Positions 44,004-54,009 of a DNA stretch of 64,000 nucleotides are shown here, one piece after another (position 1 is the stretch's first letter; each line of letters starts with the position of its first letter). The notes beneath the pieces were generated by a model. It was not told where the DNA came from, searched no databases, and was given only the letters and a program-made list of their open reading frames with translations. Location of the stretch: assembly GCA_026315105.1 (NCBI GenBank), contig CM048755.1, forward strand, positions 761,317,301 to 761,381,300, read 5' to 3'. This DNA comes from Locusta migratoria (taxonomy: Eukaryota; Arthropoda; Insecta; Orthoptera; Acrididae). The translations under genes and the position numbers were made by a program.

Positions 44004-46223
44004 CAGATTCCGAATACAAGAGAGCTATTTTCGCGAAGATAGATTTACATTGATTGTAACAACAGACATAAGAATAAAAAACGATCGAAATGCTGCAGCT
44101 ATACCATAGCTATTAATACAAAATCATCCCATAAAGAGACAAATATTACCGACAAATACCGCAACATTCCCTCGCAGCTGACACAAGCGATGTTTTTACC
44201 GTACGAGCTGTCGTTATAACTTTTATACGCAGATACATATACAGACAGTAGGATGAGCGCAAATTTGCGATGTAGCTCTTACAGAAACGAAACATAGTAT
44301 TTTCAGAAATTCGATAAGAAGAAGAAGAACGAAATTTAAACAAGATGAACCAATGTGCAATAAGTCAAACCCCACTCCATGCAGCCATGTACCGAGCAAC
44401 ATCGATTTAAACGAACGCTTTGCTTAGCTGTGGAATAGAAAAACACATAATTACACCTCCCTAACAGATACTTTACCGAGGGAGTTACTGCTCTCTGGTA
44501 ACAAGCAACCTGTCTTCTGGTATCTTCTCCTAAACCCTTTAAGACCGAAACTTTCTACTCGAGAAGCTAGCCACAGAATACAAATCGTTCTTTATTATTC
44601 TTGTTATGTGTCACTTTAATTTTCTCCGCTGTAATTTTTTTAACTCGTAGTTTTAGATCCACATCGGCGTCTGCTATTACCGTTCCAGCCAGAAGTTCGA
44701 AAGGTAGAGGGAAGGTATGTTCTCGAACTCCATTACGTATCTTCGTTTCCTCCTGCATTCCAACTCCTTTATAGCTCTGCACCTTCGGGCCATGCTTCTA
44801 GACGAGAACAATCGGCTATTTTAACTTTTCCCATTATTTCCTGTATAGCAATATGCGTCCCTATGTCTGTACGTTACCAACTCCTGTGGTAATTTCTGTA
44901 TAGAGCACTAGGTTTACGACTATTGCAAACGATTGTTTGTTATTCCACCCGTTTTTAACTCTGCAAATGAGTGTCCCCAATCCTCCACATTTGGATGCAA
45001 TGTAGTCCCTTCTCCAAACGATAATGCAATACGTTTTTCGTGTGTTCAGCTATTTTCGGTCAGTACACCGACGCGTGACCAATCTCCCTGACTGTTCACT
45101 GTAAAAAGCAAATATTTTATAAGTCCCAGTTGTAACCAGATTTCTCCACACCCTCTGTTTAAGCCGGGCTTACACATATGCGATAGCTTCGACTTTCTCC
45201 AGCATTAGTTTGTATTCGTCCTTTATGGCAGTTGCTTTAGCCATATATTCTAGCTTCCTTCTCTTGGTCTCGATATCCGCCATTTCCAGTTTTCTTTTCG
45301 CGCACATAAGACATTAACTGCACGTAGCGATGTAATTTCTTTAATGGGGGATGGCTGAAGCCCGTGTGATACATTTACTCTTTTCGCTGGACTTGCAGAA
45401 TGACATTGTTTGTAGGTACCAGACCTAATTCGGCGATATCTATATCTGGAGGCAGTGTGGAGAACAATGTTCTGGATTGGGAGAAGTATGTTTCCCCTGC
45501 TTTAATGTAGCTTTTAAGTGTACTACTTATATCGTCTTTGCCGCTGTCAGTATTACGAATCTCCACCTAATTTACAGGTGGACAATGGAAACTAAAAGCT
45601 AATAGAACGTAAAGTATAAGCTTTTATCGATCTGGAAGGTTTAACCTGTACACCGATCAATTTTCGGGTATTTTTATTACCCCAGTACACAAATTGCAGG
45701 ACATTATTAAACACTACAAAGCATCTGTTGTCCCAGATGTTTGTTATTCGCACTCCACATGGTGGAGAAACACTTTCCAGATACCGTTTAAAAAACTTAA
45801 AGAGTCTTGCACAAGATCAAAAACACTCTCCATCCGGTAATCGTATATTGTAATACTCCTGTTCTCCACCCAACGACGAAGTAAGTGCTCAAATGCAGTA
45901 AATAGACCTCTATCTCTCTTTTTAGCGTAAATCGGGTCACGGATCACAAAATTCACATTACAACCAGCGGATTATCTCCTAGTAAGACTCCAGGACGTTC
46001 TCCAAATTATGGTTTTGACTGATATTTCCAGGCGAAGTACTAAATAACCTCCATATAGGCGAGATTCTAGATGCGTTCTTCGGGACTTGTGGTATAGAGA
46101 CATGTGCGTAGAATCGAATCCTGCATATGACAACCGCATTCACCCGCAACACGATCCATTGTCCTCGCACGGACCGCTGCACCTTCCAGCCTTAGCTCGT
46201 TGAACCATCATTTGTCGTTCCGG
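44004..46223. other. unidentified DNA between the inverted arms
   Basis: Several minus-strand frames of 60-71 codons (44567-44782, 45375-45566, 45744-45956) look more protein-like than average. One has a basic 'LRVKKITAEKIKVTHNKNNK' segment; another reads 'YIKAGETYFSQSRTLFSTLP'. I recognise none. The phrase 'TTTTCGGGTA' followed by 'TTA..ACC' recurs at 41081, 45660 and (as 'ATTCGGGTA') 40327, which hints that the region and arm A share origin. It may be the decayed body of one large element. Confidence 0.35.
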
Positions 46224-47198
46224 TCAAGGGGCCTGATATGTGCATTCTCTTAGTATAGTGAAATAAAAGTTTAAAGTTTGCCACTTCCACCGTGATTGTT
46301 CGCGCCCCAACGCAATGAATGCACGCCGTATCGCCGGTTTTGTGCGTTCTAACCACCATCTTAATGTCGTAGGGTAAGTCCGTCGTCGCCTTACGCAATT
46401 ATTCCAAACTTCTTCAATAACTTGATGACACTCCGGAGCTTGAAGATGGGCCACGTTCATCTTCCATATTCCATGGCCTCGCCACACTTGTTGCCTTTGG
46501 AGGCCGATCGTGCAGATATAAACCGAGTGGTCAGTGAAGGCCGCTGGCCATAGCTCTGCGTCATGGATGTCACGTTGGAGGCAGCGCGTAACGTAGACAC
46601 GATCTAAGCGGCTGCCGGATTGGCTGGTTACGTAAGTGTACCCGGTTCGATCTCCATGTACATATTCCCACGTATCTACCATCCGAAGTTCCTGTGTTAA
46701 AGTTCTCAATTCTGGACATGGATTATAGTGTGGGAACTGGTCCTTCGGCGACGGCACACAGTTGAAATCGCCGCCAAGGATGCATTTAGCGTGTCGCCCT
46801 AGAAAGAGCGGAGCTATTTCTTCGGCAAAAAAGTGGGATCGTTCTCTTCGTTTGTCCGTGCCGGACGGTGCGTAGATGTTGATAAAGCGCACTCCAAGTA
46901 CTGTTATAGCCATTCCTCGTGCCGATGGTAAGTATATGACATCCTCCGCTACAAGACCTTCCTTTAGGAGCATCGCTACGCCGCTACCAGTGTCTGAAGC
47001 TGGTGACATGAAGATGTTGTAGCCATAGAAAGACGGGAAGTCGTCGACGTATACTTCTTGTAATAGAGCAATGTCTATGTCTGCCGCGCGCAGCATATCC
47101 TTTAGGAGAGTAGTCTTGATTTGCGACCTTATATTATTGGTGTTGATGGATGCTAAGCGGTAAGCTTGTTGCTGTCCTACTCGTTGTTGGGCGTGCAT
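46224..47198 (-). pseudogene. L1/Tx1-like LINE ORF2: APE endonuclease, truncated after the domain
   Basis: The frame starts with an ATG at 47196-47198, 63 bases after the ORF1 stop. It is open for 324 codons. The APE endonuclease blocks are all present: 'LASINTNNIRSQIKTTLLKD' at residues ~16-35, 'DIALLQEVYV', 'RFINIYAPSG', 'CILGGDFNCVPSPKD' (about residue 140-155), 'SRLDRVYVT' and 'AAFTDHSVYICTI'. The catalytic Glu, Asp, Asn and His residues are visible. The frame ends in the linker 'NFYFTILREC', which aligns with 'EFYFSVLRDLY' of the copy at 29.2 kb. No RT follows at lower coordinates, so the 3' part was deleted or displaced. Confidence 0.92.
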
Positions 47199-47261
47199 AG
47201 TAAGCGTGCATTGTTATTGCTGGCGCGTTCTCCTTTCGTGGTGCCAGTGAAGCGGCAAACT

Positions 47262-48446
47262 TTAGTTATGACGGGACTCCGTGGGCGGTGTCATCGCAAC
47301 CGCGGTGCTCGCGGTTAGCGGAGCCTGGATTTCATCGACGTCGTCGAGTTCACTTGTCCAAGAGGGGCCCTGTGTCCGGAACTTTGCAGCCACAGCCGCT
47401 GGCACCGTATTTTCGTTTATCGTGCGAAGTTGTGGGACTTCCTGCGGGACGTCAGAGATGGTCTCACTGGTGTGTCCTGGGTCCTCAAGTTCAGCGTTGT
47501 GATGTTGTTCGTCGCCAGAGGCTCCAGTAGTCTCCATCGTGGCGTCCTCGTCATCTTCCCGGTCTGTACGTAGAAAACTATCATCTGATGGTGTGCGACG
47601 TCGTTTCCTCCGTCGTTTGGGGGATCTCTGCTTGCGTTGTCGTACATCCGTATCCGCATCCTGTGCAGAGGCTTGGTCGTCGGGTGCGTTGGGCACAAAA
47701 GCGGCCGTGGGTGGCACCAGCCGATCGACGTCCATAGACGCCTCCGTTGTAGCCACTTTAGTCTGTTGTGGTTGGTCCGGAGCGGGTTCCACGACCGTCA
47801 TCTTGGCAGCGTTGTCATCATCTTGTGTCACCTCTACTGTGGAATCATCCACCACTTGATACTCAGTATCGTGCGACGGAACATCTTGTCGAGTAACGGC
47901 AGAGTAGGTAAGAGGCATAGAAACGGTCGTGGGTGGTGGTGCAGTTTCGCCCGCCGGAACTTGTGTGATCCTCCTTTGGATGCATTGCGAACGTAGATGG
48001 CCCTCCTTACCACAGCCAGAACAGGTCTTGGGCTGACCATCGTATATAATTATGGCTCTGCAACCTCCGATAGTGAGGTAAGACGGAACGTGCTTTGTAA
48101 GGTCAATCCGTACTTGTCGCACCCCATTCAGTACGGGGTATTTCGTAAATGTGGTCCATTTTTCGTGAACATGACTGATAACACGTCCATACGGTTGTAA
48201 GGCATTGATCGCTACATGTTCCGGAACCTCGAAGGGCAGCTCAAAGACTCTTATAGTGCGGATTCCTGCGTGGTCGATCGAAACTGCTCCAACATTGCCA
48301 TCGGCATGTTTAAATTTTAGTCCATCCGCATGGTCACGTACAAGTTTGTCACATACTGTGTCATTGCTCAATTTCAGATATACCACACTGCTCGTGATAG
48401 AGAAATGAATTCCAATCACATACTCGGGATCGATTTTTAGCTCTTC
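47262..48446 (-). pseudogene. L1/Tx1-like LINE ORF1, C-terminal part with CCHC knuckle
   Basis: It continues the ORF1 whose start is at 49540. After a folded N-terminal region ('VIGIHFSITSSVVYLKLSND', 'VRQVRIDLTKHVPSYLTIGG') there is a zinc knuckle CSGCGKEGHLRSQC (about 47970-48012). A long acidic and Pro/Thr-rich tail with a basic KRRRKRRR patch (near 47600) ends at a stop at 47262. ORF1 proteins bind their own RNA. It is open throughout. The open frame upstream of 48446 reads into the inserted CR1-like LINE, so the apparent 417-codon frame is a chimera. The old copy at 52080-53080 has the same layout. Confidence 0.9.
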
Positions 48447-49450
48447 CTCTACATCTACATACATACTCCGCAATTCACCGTAAGGTGCGTGGCGGAGGGC
48501 ACACTGTACCACCACTAGGCATTCCCCCTCCTATTCCACTCCCAAATTGAACGAGGAAAAAAAGAACGCCTATACGCCTCCGTACGAGCCCTAATCTCTC
48601 TTATCTTGTCTTTGTGATCTTTACGCGAAATGTAAGTAGGCGGCAGCAAGATCGTACTACACTCAGCTTCAAATTCCGGCCCTCTAAATTTACTTAACAG
48701 AAATTCACGAAAAGAACGTCGTCTTTCTTCCAGCGATCCCCAATTGAGTTGCCGGAGCATTTCCGTGACACTCGCGCATTGGTCGAACCTTCCGGTAACA
48801 AATCTAGCTGCTCGCCTCTGAACCGCCTCTATGTCTTCCTTCAAACCGATCTGCTGCGGGTCCCAAATACTTGAGCAATACTCAAGACGTGGTCGTACAA
48901 GCGTTTTATACACGGTCTCCTTTACAGGTGAAGTACATTGTGGTGTCGCACAAGTACAAAGTGCGCGCCACCTACTTTCGCCGCGCGCCGCCATGCACGC
49001 ACGGCGCGGCGATCTCACGACGACAGCCACGAGCGCCCTCTGCTGGAACGCCGCTCGTGGCCACCACTAGAGAACACCGGTCACTTCGGACTGAGATAGC
49101 AACGAGTTAGGACCTTCGTAATCAGATAGGCACCCGTGAAGACTTTGCTATTGTACAGGCACTAGGCAGGCCTCTAACAACTATGTATCAACATTCTGCA
49201 GTACTATGTAAAAGTTAAGTATTGTTACATTCTGTGCAATATATCTCTTTCTAATTTACTCTAGTGTTTGTAGTTTCTGGCTGCTCCCCACCGACACCTA
49301 CGACGAAGTTGGGACACAAAATACATCTTCCCAAAATTCTCCCAATAAACCGAAGTCTGCTGTCCGCCTTACTCACAACTGTCTTTACATGCTCGTTCCA
49401 TTTCATATCGCTCTGCAATGTTACGCCTAGATATTTGAACGACGCGACCG
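48447..49450 (-). mobile_element. CR1-like LINE, 5'-truncated, inserted in ORF1 and split by an LTR
   Basis: The minus strand carries the last part of the RT of the family at 7556-9146. The upstream piece (49450-49322) has 'FKYLGVTLQSDMKWNEHVK'-type sequence and 'RRFFGRIL'. After the LTR, 'TYKTLVRPRLEYCSS', 'VQRRAARFVTGRFDQCASVT', 'QLNWGSLEERR' and 'NRRGNA' follow to the stop at about 48515. The 3' end has the same GTATGTATGTAGATG repeats. Identity to the 7.56-kb copy is high by eye. It splits the L1/Tx1-like ORF1 between codon 30 and what follows. Confidence 0.92.
48939..49321. mobile_element. probable solo LTR inside the CR1-like LINE
   Basis: The 383-bp insertion starts TGTGGTGTCGCAC and ends GTTGGGACACAAAA, and is flanked by TACAT at 48934-48938 and 49322-49326. 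TGTG...CACA ends and a 5-bp duplication fit an LTR. The LTR proper may end at ...GGGACACA, with three extra A. It contains two perfect hairpins: CGCCGCGC / GCGCGGCG (48979-48986, 49004-49011) and CCACGAGCG / CGCTCGTGG (49027-49035, 49052-49060). No internal retrotransposon sequence follows. Copia or BEL type cannot be told. Confidence 0.75.
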
Positions 49451-49540
49451 CATGAAACGTTCGATTTCAAATGCTTTGGGTCGTGCGTATCCAGGCGTGA
49501 AAGTGATCTTGATAGTTGCCTTCCTGTATGAGTGTTCCAT
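49451..49540 (-). pseudogene. L1/Tx1-like LINE ORF1, first 30 codons
   Basis: The ATG is at 49538-49540 and the frame reads 'MEHSYRKATIKITF' to 'FEIERFM' before the CR1-like insertion starts. The frame continues on the far side at about 48446 with 'EEELKIDPEYVIG'. This establishes the ORF1 start and that the CR1-like LINE landed inside a previously intact ORF1. Confidence 0.85.
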
Positions 49541-49689
49541 TGCGTGTCAATAAGTAGTCACTCGCGAGAAACACAAACGGTAAACAGCCGCGCGCGCGCC
49601 CGATTCTCCGCGGCGGGACGTAAACACGTCCACCTCACCGCACCGCTGCCTGAAGCAGACTGGTCCCCTCGGCCACCGCGGCCGGCGTA
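49541..49689. other. L1/Tx1-like 5' leader and a SINE-head fragment
   Basis: GC-rich (GCCGCGCGCGCGCCCG near 49590), as expected of a LINE 5' end. At 49658-49686 there is a minus-strand type A SINE start (GCCGGCCGCGGTGGCCGAGG), with the rest of the SINE missing. It touches the inner end of arm B. Confidence 0.6.
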
Positions 49690-50506
49690 GTAGGTTCGTG
49701 TCGACTGCAGGTGTACTTCTGTTACTGTGTTGGAAATGTTTGGCGCTTACAGAGAGTGTTGTAGGCTAGATGGGACGGAATTTAAGTAAAAAGTTTTGAT
49801 ATGCCCTACATATAAGTCACGGTAAAGCTCTAAAGAAAACCGACTTTGGTGGTGCAGTGATCTTTCGTCGAAGCATCGCCTGTTTAATCGTATGCTACTG
49901 TTGTCTGGTGTGCATTATGTTACGTAGCGGATGTGCCTGCTGCGGTAAGTCATAATTCTGTCGTCGAAAATCAACGCGTTTTATAAAACTCCTACAGTTT
50001 GGTGCTAGTTGTAGCCAATGGAGTGCGTGTGTGTGTAGTAAATTCAGCAAGTTCGATACTGCAAACGCTGGAGACGAAGTTAATATTACTGGAATGCATG
50101 AGGGAAATATGTACGTCCTTTGGGTATATATTTTATAAACTGCAACTAATCGATGTTTTTTAATAGAGGCGCTCCCATCTATACTACAGCAGCATCTTCT
50201 TGTAGATGGCTTCTATCTCCTGGATTTTTGGACAACAAACAAGATTTCGAAGCGATTTTTTTTAACGGAGCATGACTTTCGGATGGAAGGAGCATCATCA
50301 ATGTGGTTGCGGGCGAGGATAAGACAAGTGCGCCGTTGTACTGTGCGTCGCTCCCGGTTAATATACGCTTTTAGATTTGATTACTTGGGTATTAAGAGTA
50401 CCCGAAAATTGACCGCTCTCTCGGACATTATGTTTCTTAGTTTCAACTGTAAATTACTTGTAGAGTCGAGCAAGGAGCTATATTTTTTTAGTATTCCAGG
50501 ACTTTA
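49690..50506 (-). repeat. inverted repeat arm B (~817 bp)
   Basis: The reverse complement of arm A (40982-41761). It starts GTAGGTTCGTGTCGACTGCA and ends ATTCCAGGACTTTA. About 60 bases near 50205-50270 are not in arm A. The frame at 50283-50522 (79 codons, 'MEGASSMWLRARIRQVRRC' onward) is also open in arm A, with an in-frame 3-base length difference and several amino acid changes. Confidence 0.95.
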
Positions 50507-50688
50507 TTATCCTCAGACGTAGATATCGTCTACGTTATTCCACAAGTCCTAAGAAGAAGGGTAAACGAAAACTGGGTTATACAGGCTTTTAAAAGTAGGC
50601 TATTGCATATGTCCAAGCCCGGTTTAAACACATAGTGTGGGGAAAAATATTTGCTTTTACACTAAACAGCCGGGGGGGGGTGGGATTG

Positions 50689-50786
50689 GTCTGGCAATTG
50701 GCCGAGGGAGGAGGGGTGGGGATAGTGGTACTCGCACAATGCATCATGGGTAGAATCTCAATGGCGCTCAATGCCCACTACCATAC
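50689..50786 (-). repeat. shared repeat segment, partner of 31459-31563
   Basis: The reverse complement matches 31459-31563 over about 100 bases ('AAGTAGTATGGTAGTGGGCA' to 'CCAATTGCCAGACC'). Here it abuts a G-run and the end of the old L1/Tx1-like copy. The parent element is unknown. Confidence 0.8.
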
Positions 50787-50789
50787 TAC

Positions 50790-53080
50790 TTAGATCACAA
50801 CAACGGTTCCAGAAAAATCACGACATAGATAAGGGACTCCCTTGAAAAACGCCCTGACAGATCTCTACGGGGGGAGTAAGACGACCATTCAAGTCAATAG
50901 ATGCCTGAATGCCAGTAATTAATAAGGTTAACATCCAATGTACATCATCGTGAAACCCAACAGTCGTTAACACCTACATTAGAAAGGCATGATTAATCTG
51001 GTCGAACGCCTGATGAAGATCAATAAACAATGCGCCTGTCACAGGGACGACGGAAGCAATGATAATAAGATCGCGACATTCAGCAACGGTAGTCAAAAGA
51101 GCACGATCCGAAATACAACTTAGATGGCTCGCTATGATGTCAGGCAGCAAGGCTACTACTTTATAATTATAGTCCAGGAGTGTGATGGACCTGATCTACA
51201 CGCAACTTTCTCGCTTTTTTAGGAATTAATACAATCCTAGCGAATTTAAAGGAGGGCGGTATTTGGCACCCATACATCACTTCATTAACAATGGAAGTTA
51301 TTGTGTCCCCTCTCAGTGATCAGAAGCAAACATAAAATTCCTTCGGGATACCATCGACACGAGGCGACTTGTGGGAACGTGAGGAACCACAATGTCAAAT
51401 ATGTCATCGCGATGAAATATTGAAGCTCCTCTTGAAGAGTAGGAGTAACGACATTATTAAGGAGAGAAGTGAAAGTAGCAAAATCCAGAGTCTAGACCGT
51501 CGGAATCCCCTGCAGTGTAAAGCTCGGGAAAATATTGATAAATTTAACGCATAATGTCACACTGAGAAGACATAGTTCCCGTCAAGAGAATAAATTGCAG
51601 TTTTACACGTCCTCTGAGATCGCTTGTGAAGCCGAGTAAGAACTCATCCTGGAAGAGGCTGGCCGCGCAACCGGACGCCATCCAGTTACCTTCGTTTTAG
51701 TTGTAGAAGTTTAACCTTCACATGGTGTACATATATAATCCTCAAGGTTGCTGTCTGAGCATTAACATAGAGATCACGGAGGACAGAATAATAAAATTCC
51801 CTAGTCCGCCGTATTTCAGTCGCCTTTTCAGCACTAAACCGACTGAGCGCAGATCGAAGTTGTGGTTTAGCAACGGTAACCCACCATTCTATAATGGTGG
51901 GATGCTGCGCTTGGGAACGAATCGCCTTCGTCCACACGTCAGCAATGACGTCTTCGAGAGAGGGATCATTGAGGCGTAAAAGCCGGCCGAGGGGCCTTTA
52001 GAGAAGAGACACGTAAGGAATCACCAGTGGCGAGCTGCAACACCTGACCAGTAAATAAAGAAGCGGTAATATCCTGCTGCTTCCCCGGAGAAGTTGGGGG
52101 GAGGAAGGTAACACAGTTTAACACTGTAAGGACCGGTCAGCAGTTGATGTCCCCGAGGAAACATCGAGACCCACAGTATGAGTCGTGGCAACGGCGGAAG
52201 TGGGGAACGCGGACTCTACACTCATATCAGCATCAACAGAAGTCGGTGTCTTCACTCGTAATACTAGAATCACAATGTACATCATTCGACAATCCATTAC
52301 TGCAAGAAGATGCACTTTCCATCAGCTCCGTCTCTTTTAGACGAGTCTGAGGAATGGCGTCTTCAAAATCCACACCGTCTTGAGTCCGCCGATGTTTAAC
52401 TTGTCACTCACCACGGGTGCTCACCGGTAATGACGGGAATTCGTGAGACGTTGGGGATAATATCCCCCTACGTCGCCTGCATCAAGAGACAGAGTGACAT
52501 CAGGTGCCGATGACACTAATTCTGCTAACGTAAATGGATGGCGTTTATGATAAGCAGACTTTAAGACCGTAACACGACGTGGAAAATTTGATTCGAGATG
52601 ACCAGTTTTATTCCAATAAAAATATGTTCCCTCTTGCCCTTCATATGTAATGTGGATCCGGTAAGTACAAACTGTCAAATGTGAAGGAATACTCTTTAAC
52701 ACACATACCACAGTCTGGATACCATTTTAACACTGTGGTTGCCAGCGTTCCCACCGGATACTTCGTATGACTCCAAACGGAAGCAACGCTGCTTTAAGAA
52801 AGGAATCGTCTACCTCGGGAGGGAAATTATACAACCTAACCGATATATATTCGAGTGCCGCTTTTTCACTTGAGAAGTGGAACCGTCACGATGTGTAAAC
52901 ATCACACTAGAACCAATCCGAGAGAGAAGCTGGTCTACTTGTAAACGATCATAGAACTTCACAAATAATGCATACAAATCAGAATTAAAACAGTATCTTC
53001 CTGATCAGGCGTAACATGAATAACATCACCCAACCAATCATGAATTTCTAGAGAGCTGGGCTGAATTAACACCACTTTCT
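50790..53080 (-). pseudogene. L1/Tx1-like LINE, old copy: ORF1, linker and partial RT
   Basis: On the minus strand ORF1 remnants lie at 53080-52100, including 'SLEIHDWLGDVIHVTP' near 53000. A knuckle-like 'YFYWNKTGHLESNF' at about 52580-52620 has lost its first cysteines. The endonuclease is almost wholly missing. The linker 'EWWVTVAKPQLRSALSRF' with 'RREFYYSVLRDLY'-type sequence is at 51937-51686. RT fragments ('VDGIPKEFYV', 'ARIVLIPKKARKLR') are at 51370-51190, and DLHQAFDQ-type sequence lies near 51000. Frameshifts and stops are frequent. The order matches the copies at 26.8-29.4 and 46.2-49.5 kb. Confidence 0.8.
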
Positions 53081-53249
53081 GACAAGGCCTCACAACAGGC
53101 CGTGCTACGTCACACTGACGAGGCCGCGGCCGCCAGCTTACTGGCTGGCCGATACGAGGCAGGGGGCGTGCCCCAGTGGCCAGTCATTCAGCTGGTGGCC
53201 GCGGCCTGATCAGTGTGACGAAGCACGCGCTATTGTGAGGCCTTGACAG
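53079..53249. repeat. 171-bp imperfect palindrome
   Basis: Arms of 60 bases (53079-53138 and 53190-53249) are inverted copies with about six mismatches. The outer part reads CAAGGCCTCACAA and the inner GAGGCCGCGGCCGCCAGCT on the left arm. The 51-base loop is GC-rich. It lies immediately upstream of the old ORF1. It could be a MITE or a structured leader of the LINE. Confidence 0.85.
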
Positions 53250-53780
53250 ACATCATGGCGCGGGCAGATAACACCGCTGCCAAGAGTAATGCAACAACTA
53301 AGGCGGCTGTGTGGCACAGGTGAAAGTAGTGACAACCTGCTCACGCGATGCGCTAAGCGGAACTATCCACTGGACTACTAAAACAATAAACTAAAGTAAA
53401 ACGAAAAGGCAGACAAAACGTTCTGTCGCGCCAGCAGACCAAGGTGGATCCCGCTGTCTAGACTCCGTCATCACAGCTGCCCGATACGGTCGGTCGTAGA
53501 ATAGCAGAAGTGCATTTTAACCCTGTGGAAACAACATAAATCGTCAATGTTAATCTTATACAGAGGAAATTAAAACACAGTTTGTTATTTATCCAGTTTC
53601 TTTATCTCTGCGTAAATAAAAAAATTGCATCCATTGAATAATTTGTTTTCCCAGACTAGTTCTTCGCTATTTAACCTAAAAAACCTGCGTGCCGTCTTCT
53701 GCACTGGGCTACAAGACAGCAGGTTGTCATCATTTGGGACTGCATTTCACTCGTGGCTGGATAGCAACTAAGTGCCTACT
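53250..53780. other. spacer
   Basis: No gene or repeat recognised. Confidence 0.45.
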
Positions 53781-53789
53781 GCACTTTCG

Positions 53790-54000
53790 TAGCTTCGTAG
53801 CCGCGGTGGAGTGGCCGAGCGCTCTAAAGCGCCTCGCTGCGGAACGCGCGGTTGCTCGCCGTGGCAGGTTCGAGTCCTCCCTGGGACAGGGGTGTGTGTT
53901 TGTCCTTAGGTTAGTTTAACTTAGTTTAAGTAGTTTGTAAGCCTATGGTGTGATAACCAGAGTAGTAAAGTCCCATAGATTCCCAAACATTTGAAGATTT
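53790..54000 (+). mobile_element. tRNA-headed SINE, type B
   Basis: The head has A box GTGGCCGAGCGC and B box GGTTCGAGTCC, then CTGGGACAGGGGTGTGTG and a body with 'GATAACCAGAGTAGTAAAG'. The duplication GCACTTTCG lies at 53781-53789 and 54001-54009. The full-length relative of 1829-2021. Confidence 0.92.
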
Positions 54001-54009
54001 GCACTTTCG

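Noticed and set aside
47262..48515. 417-codon frame taken as a complete ORF1
   Set aside because: The first ~23 codons are the 3' end of the inserted CR1-like LINE. The true start is at 49540.
48515..49030. 171-codon minus frame as one protein
   Set aside because: Its first part is the solo LTR read through; only the later part is LINE RT.
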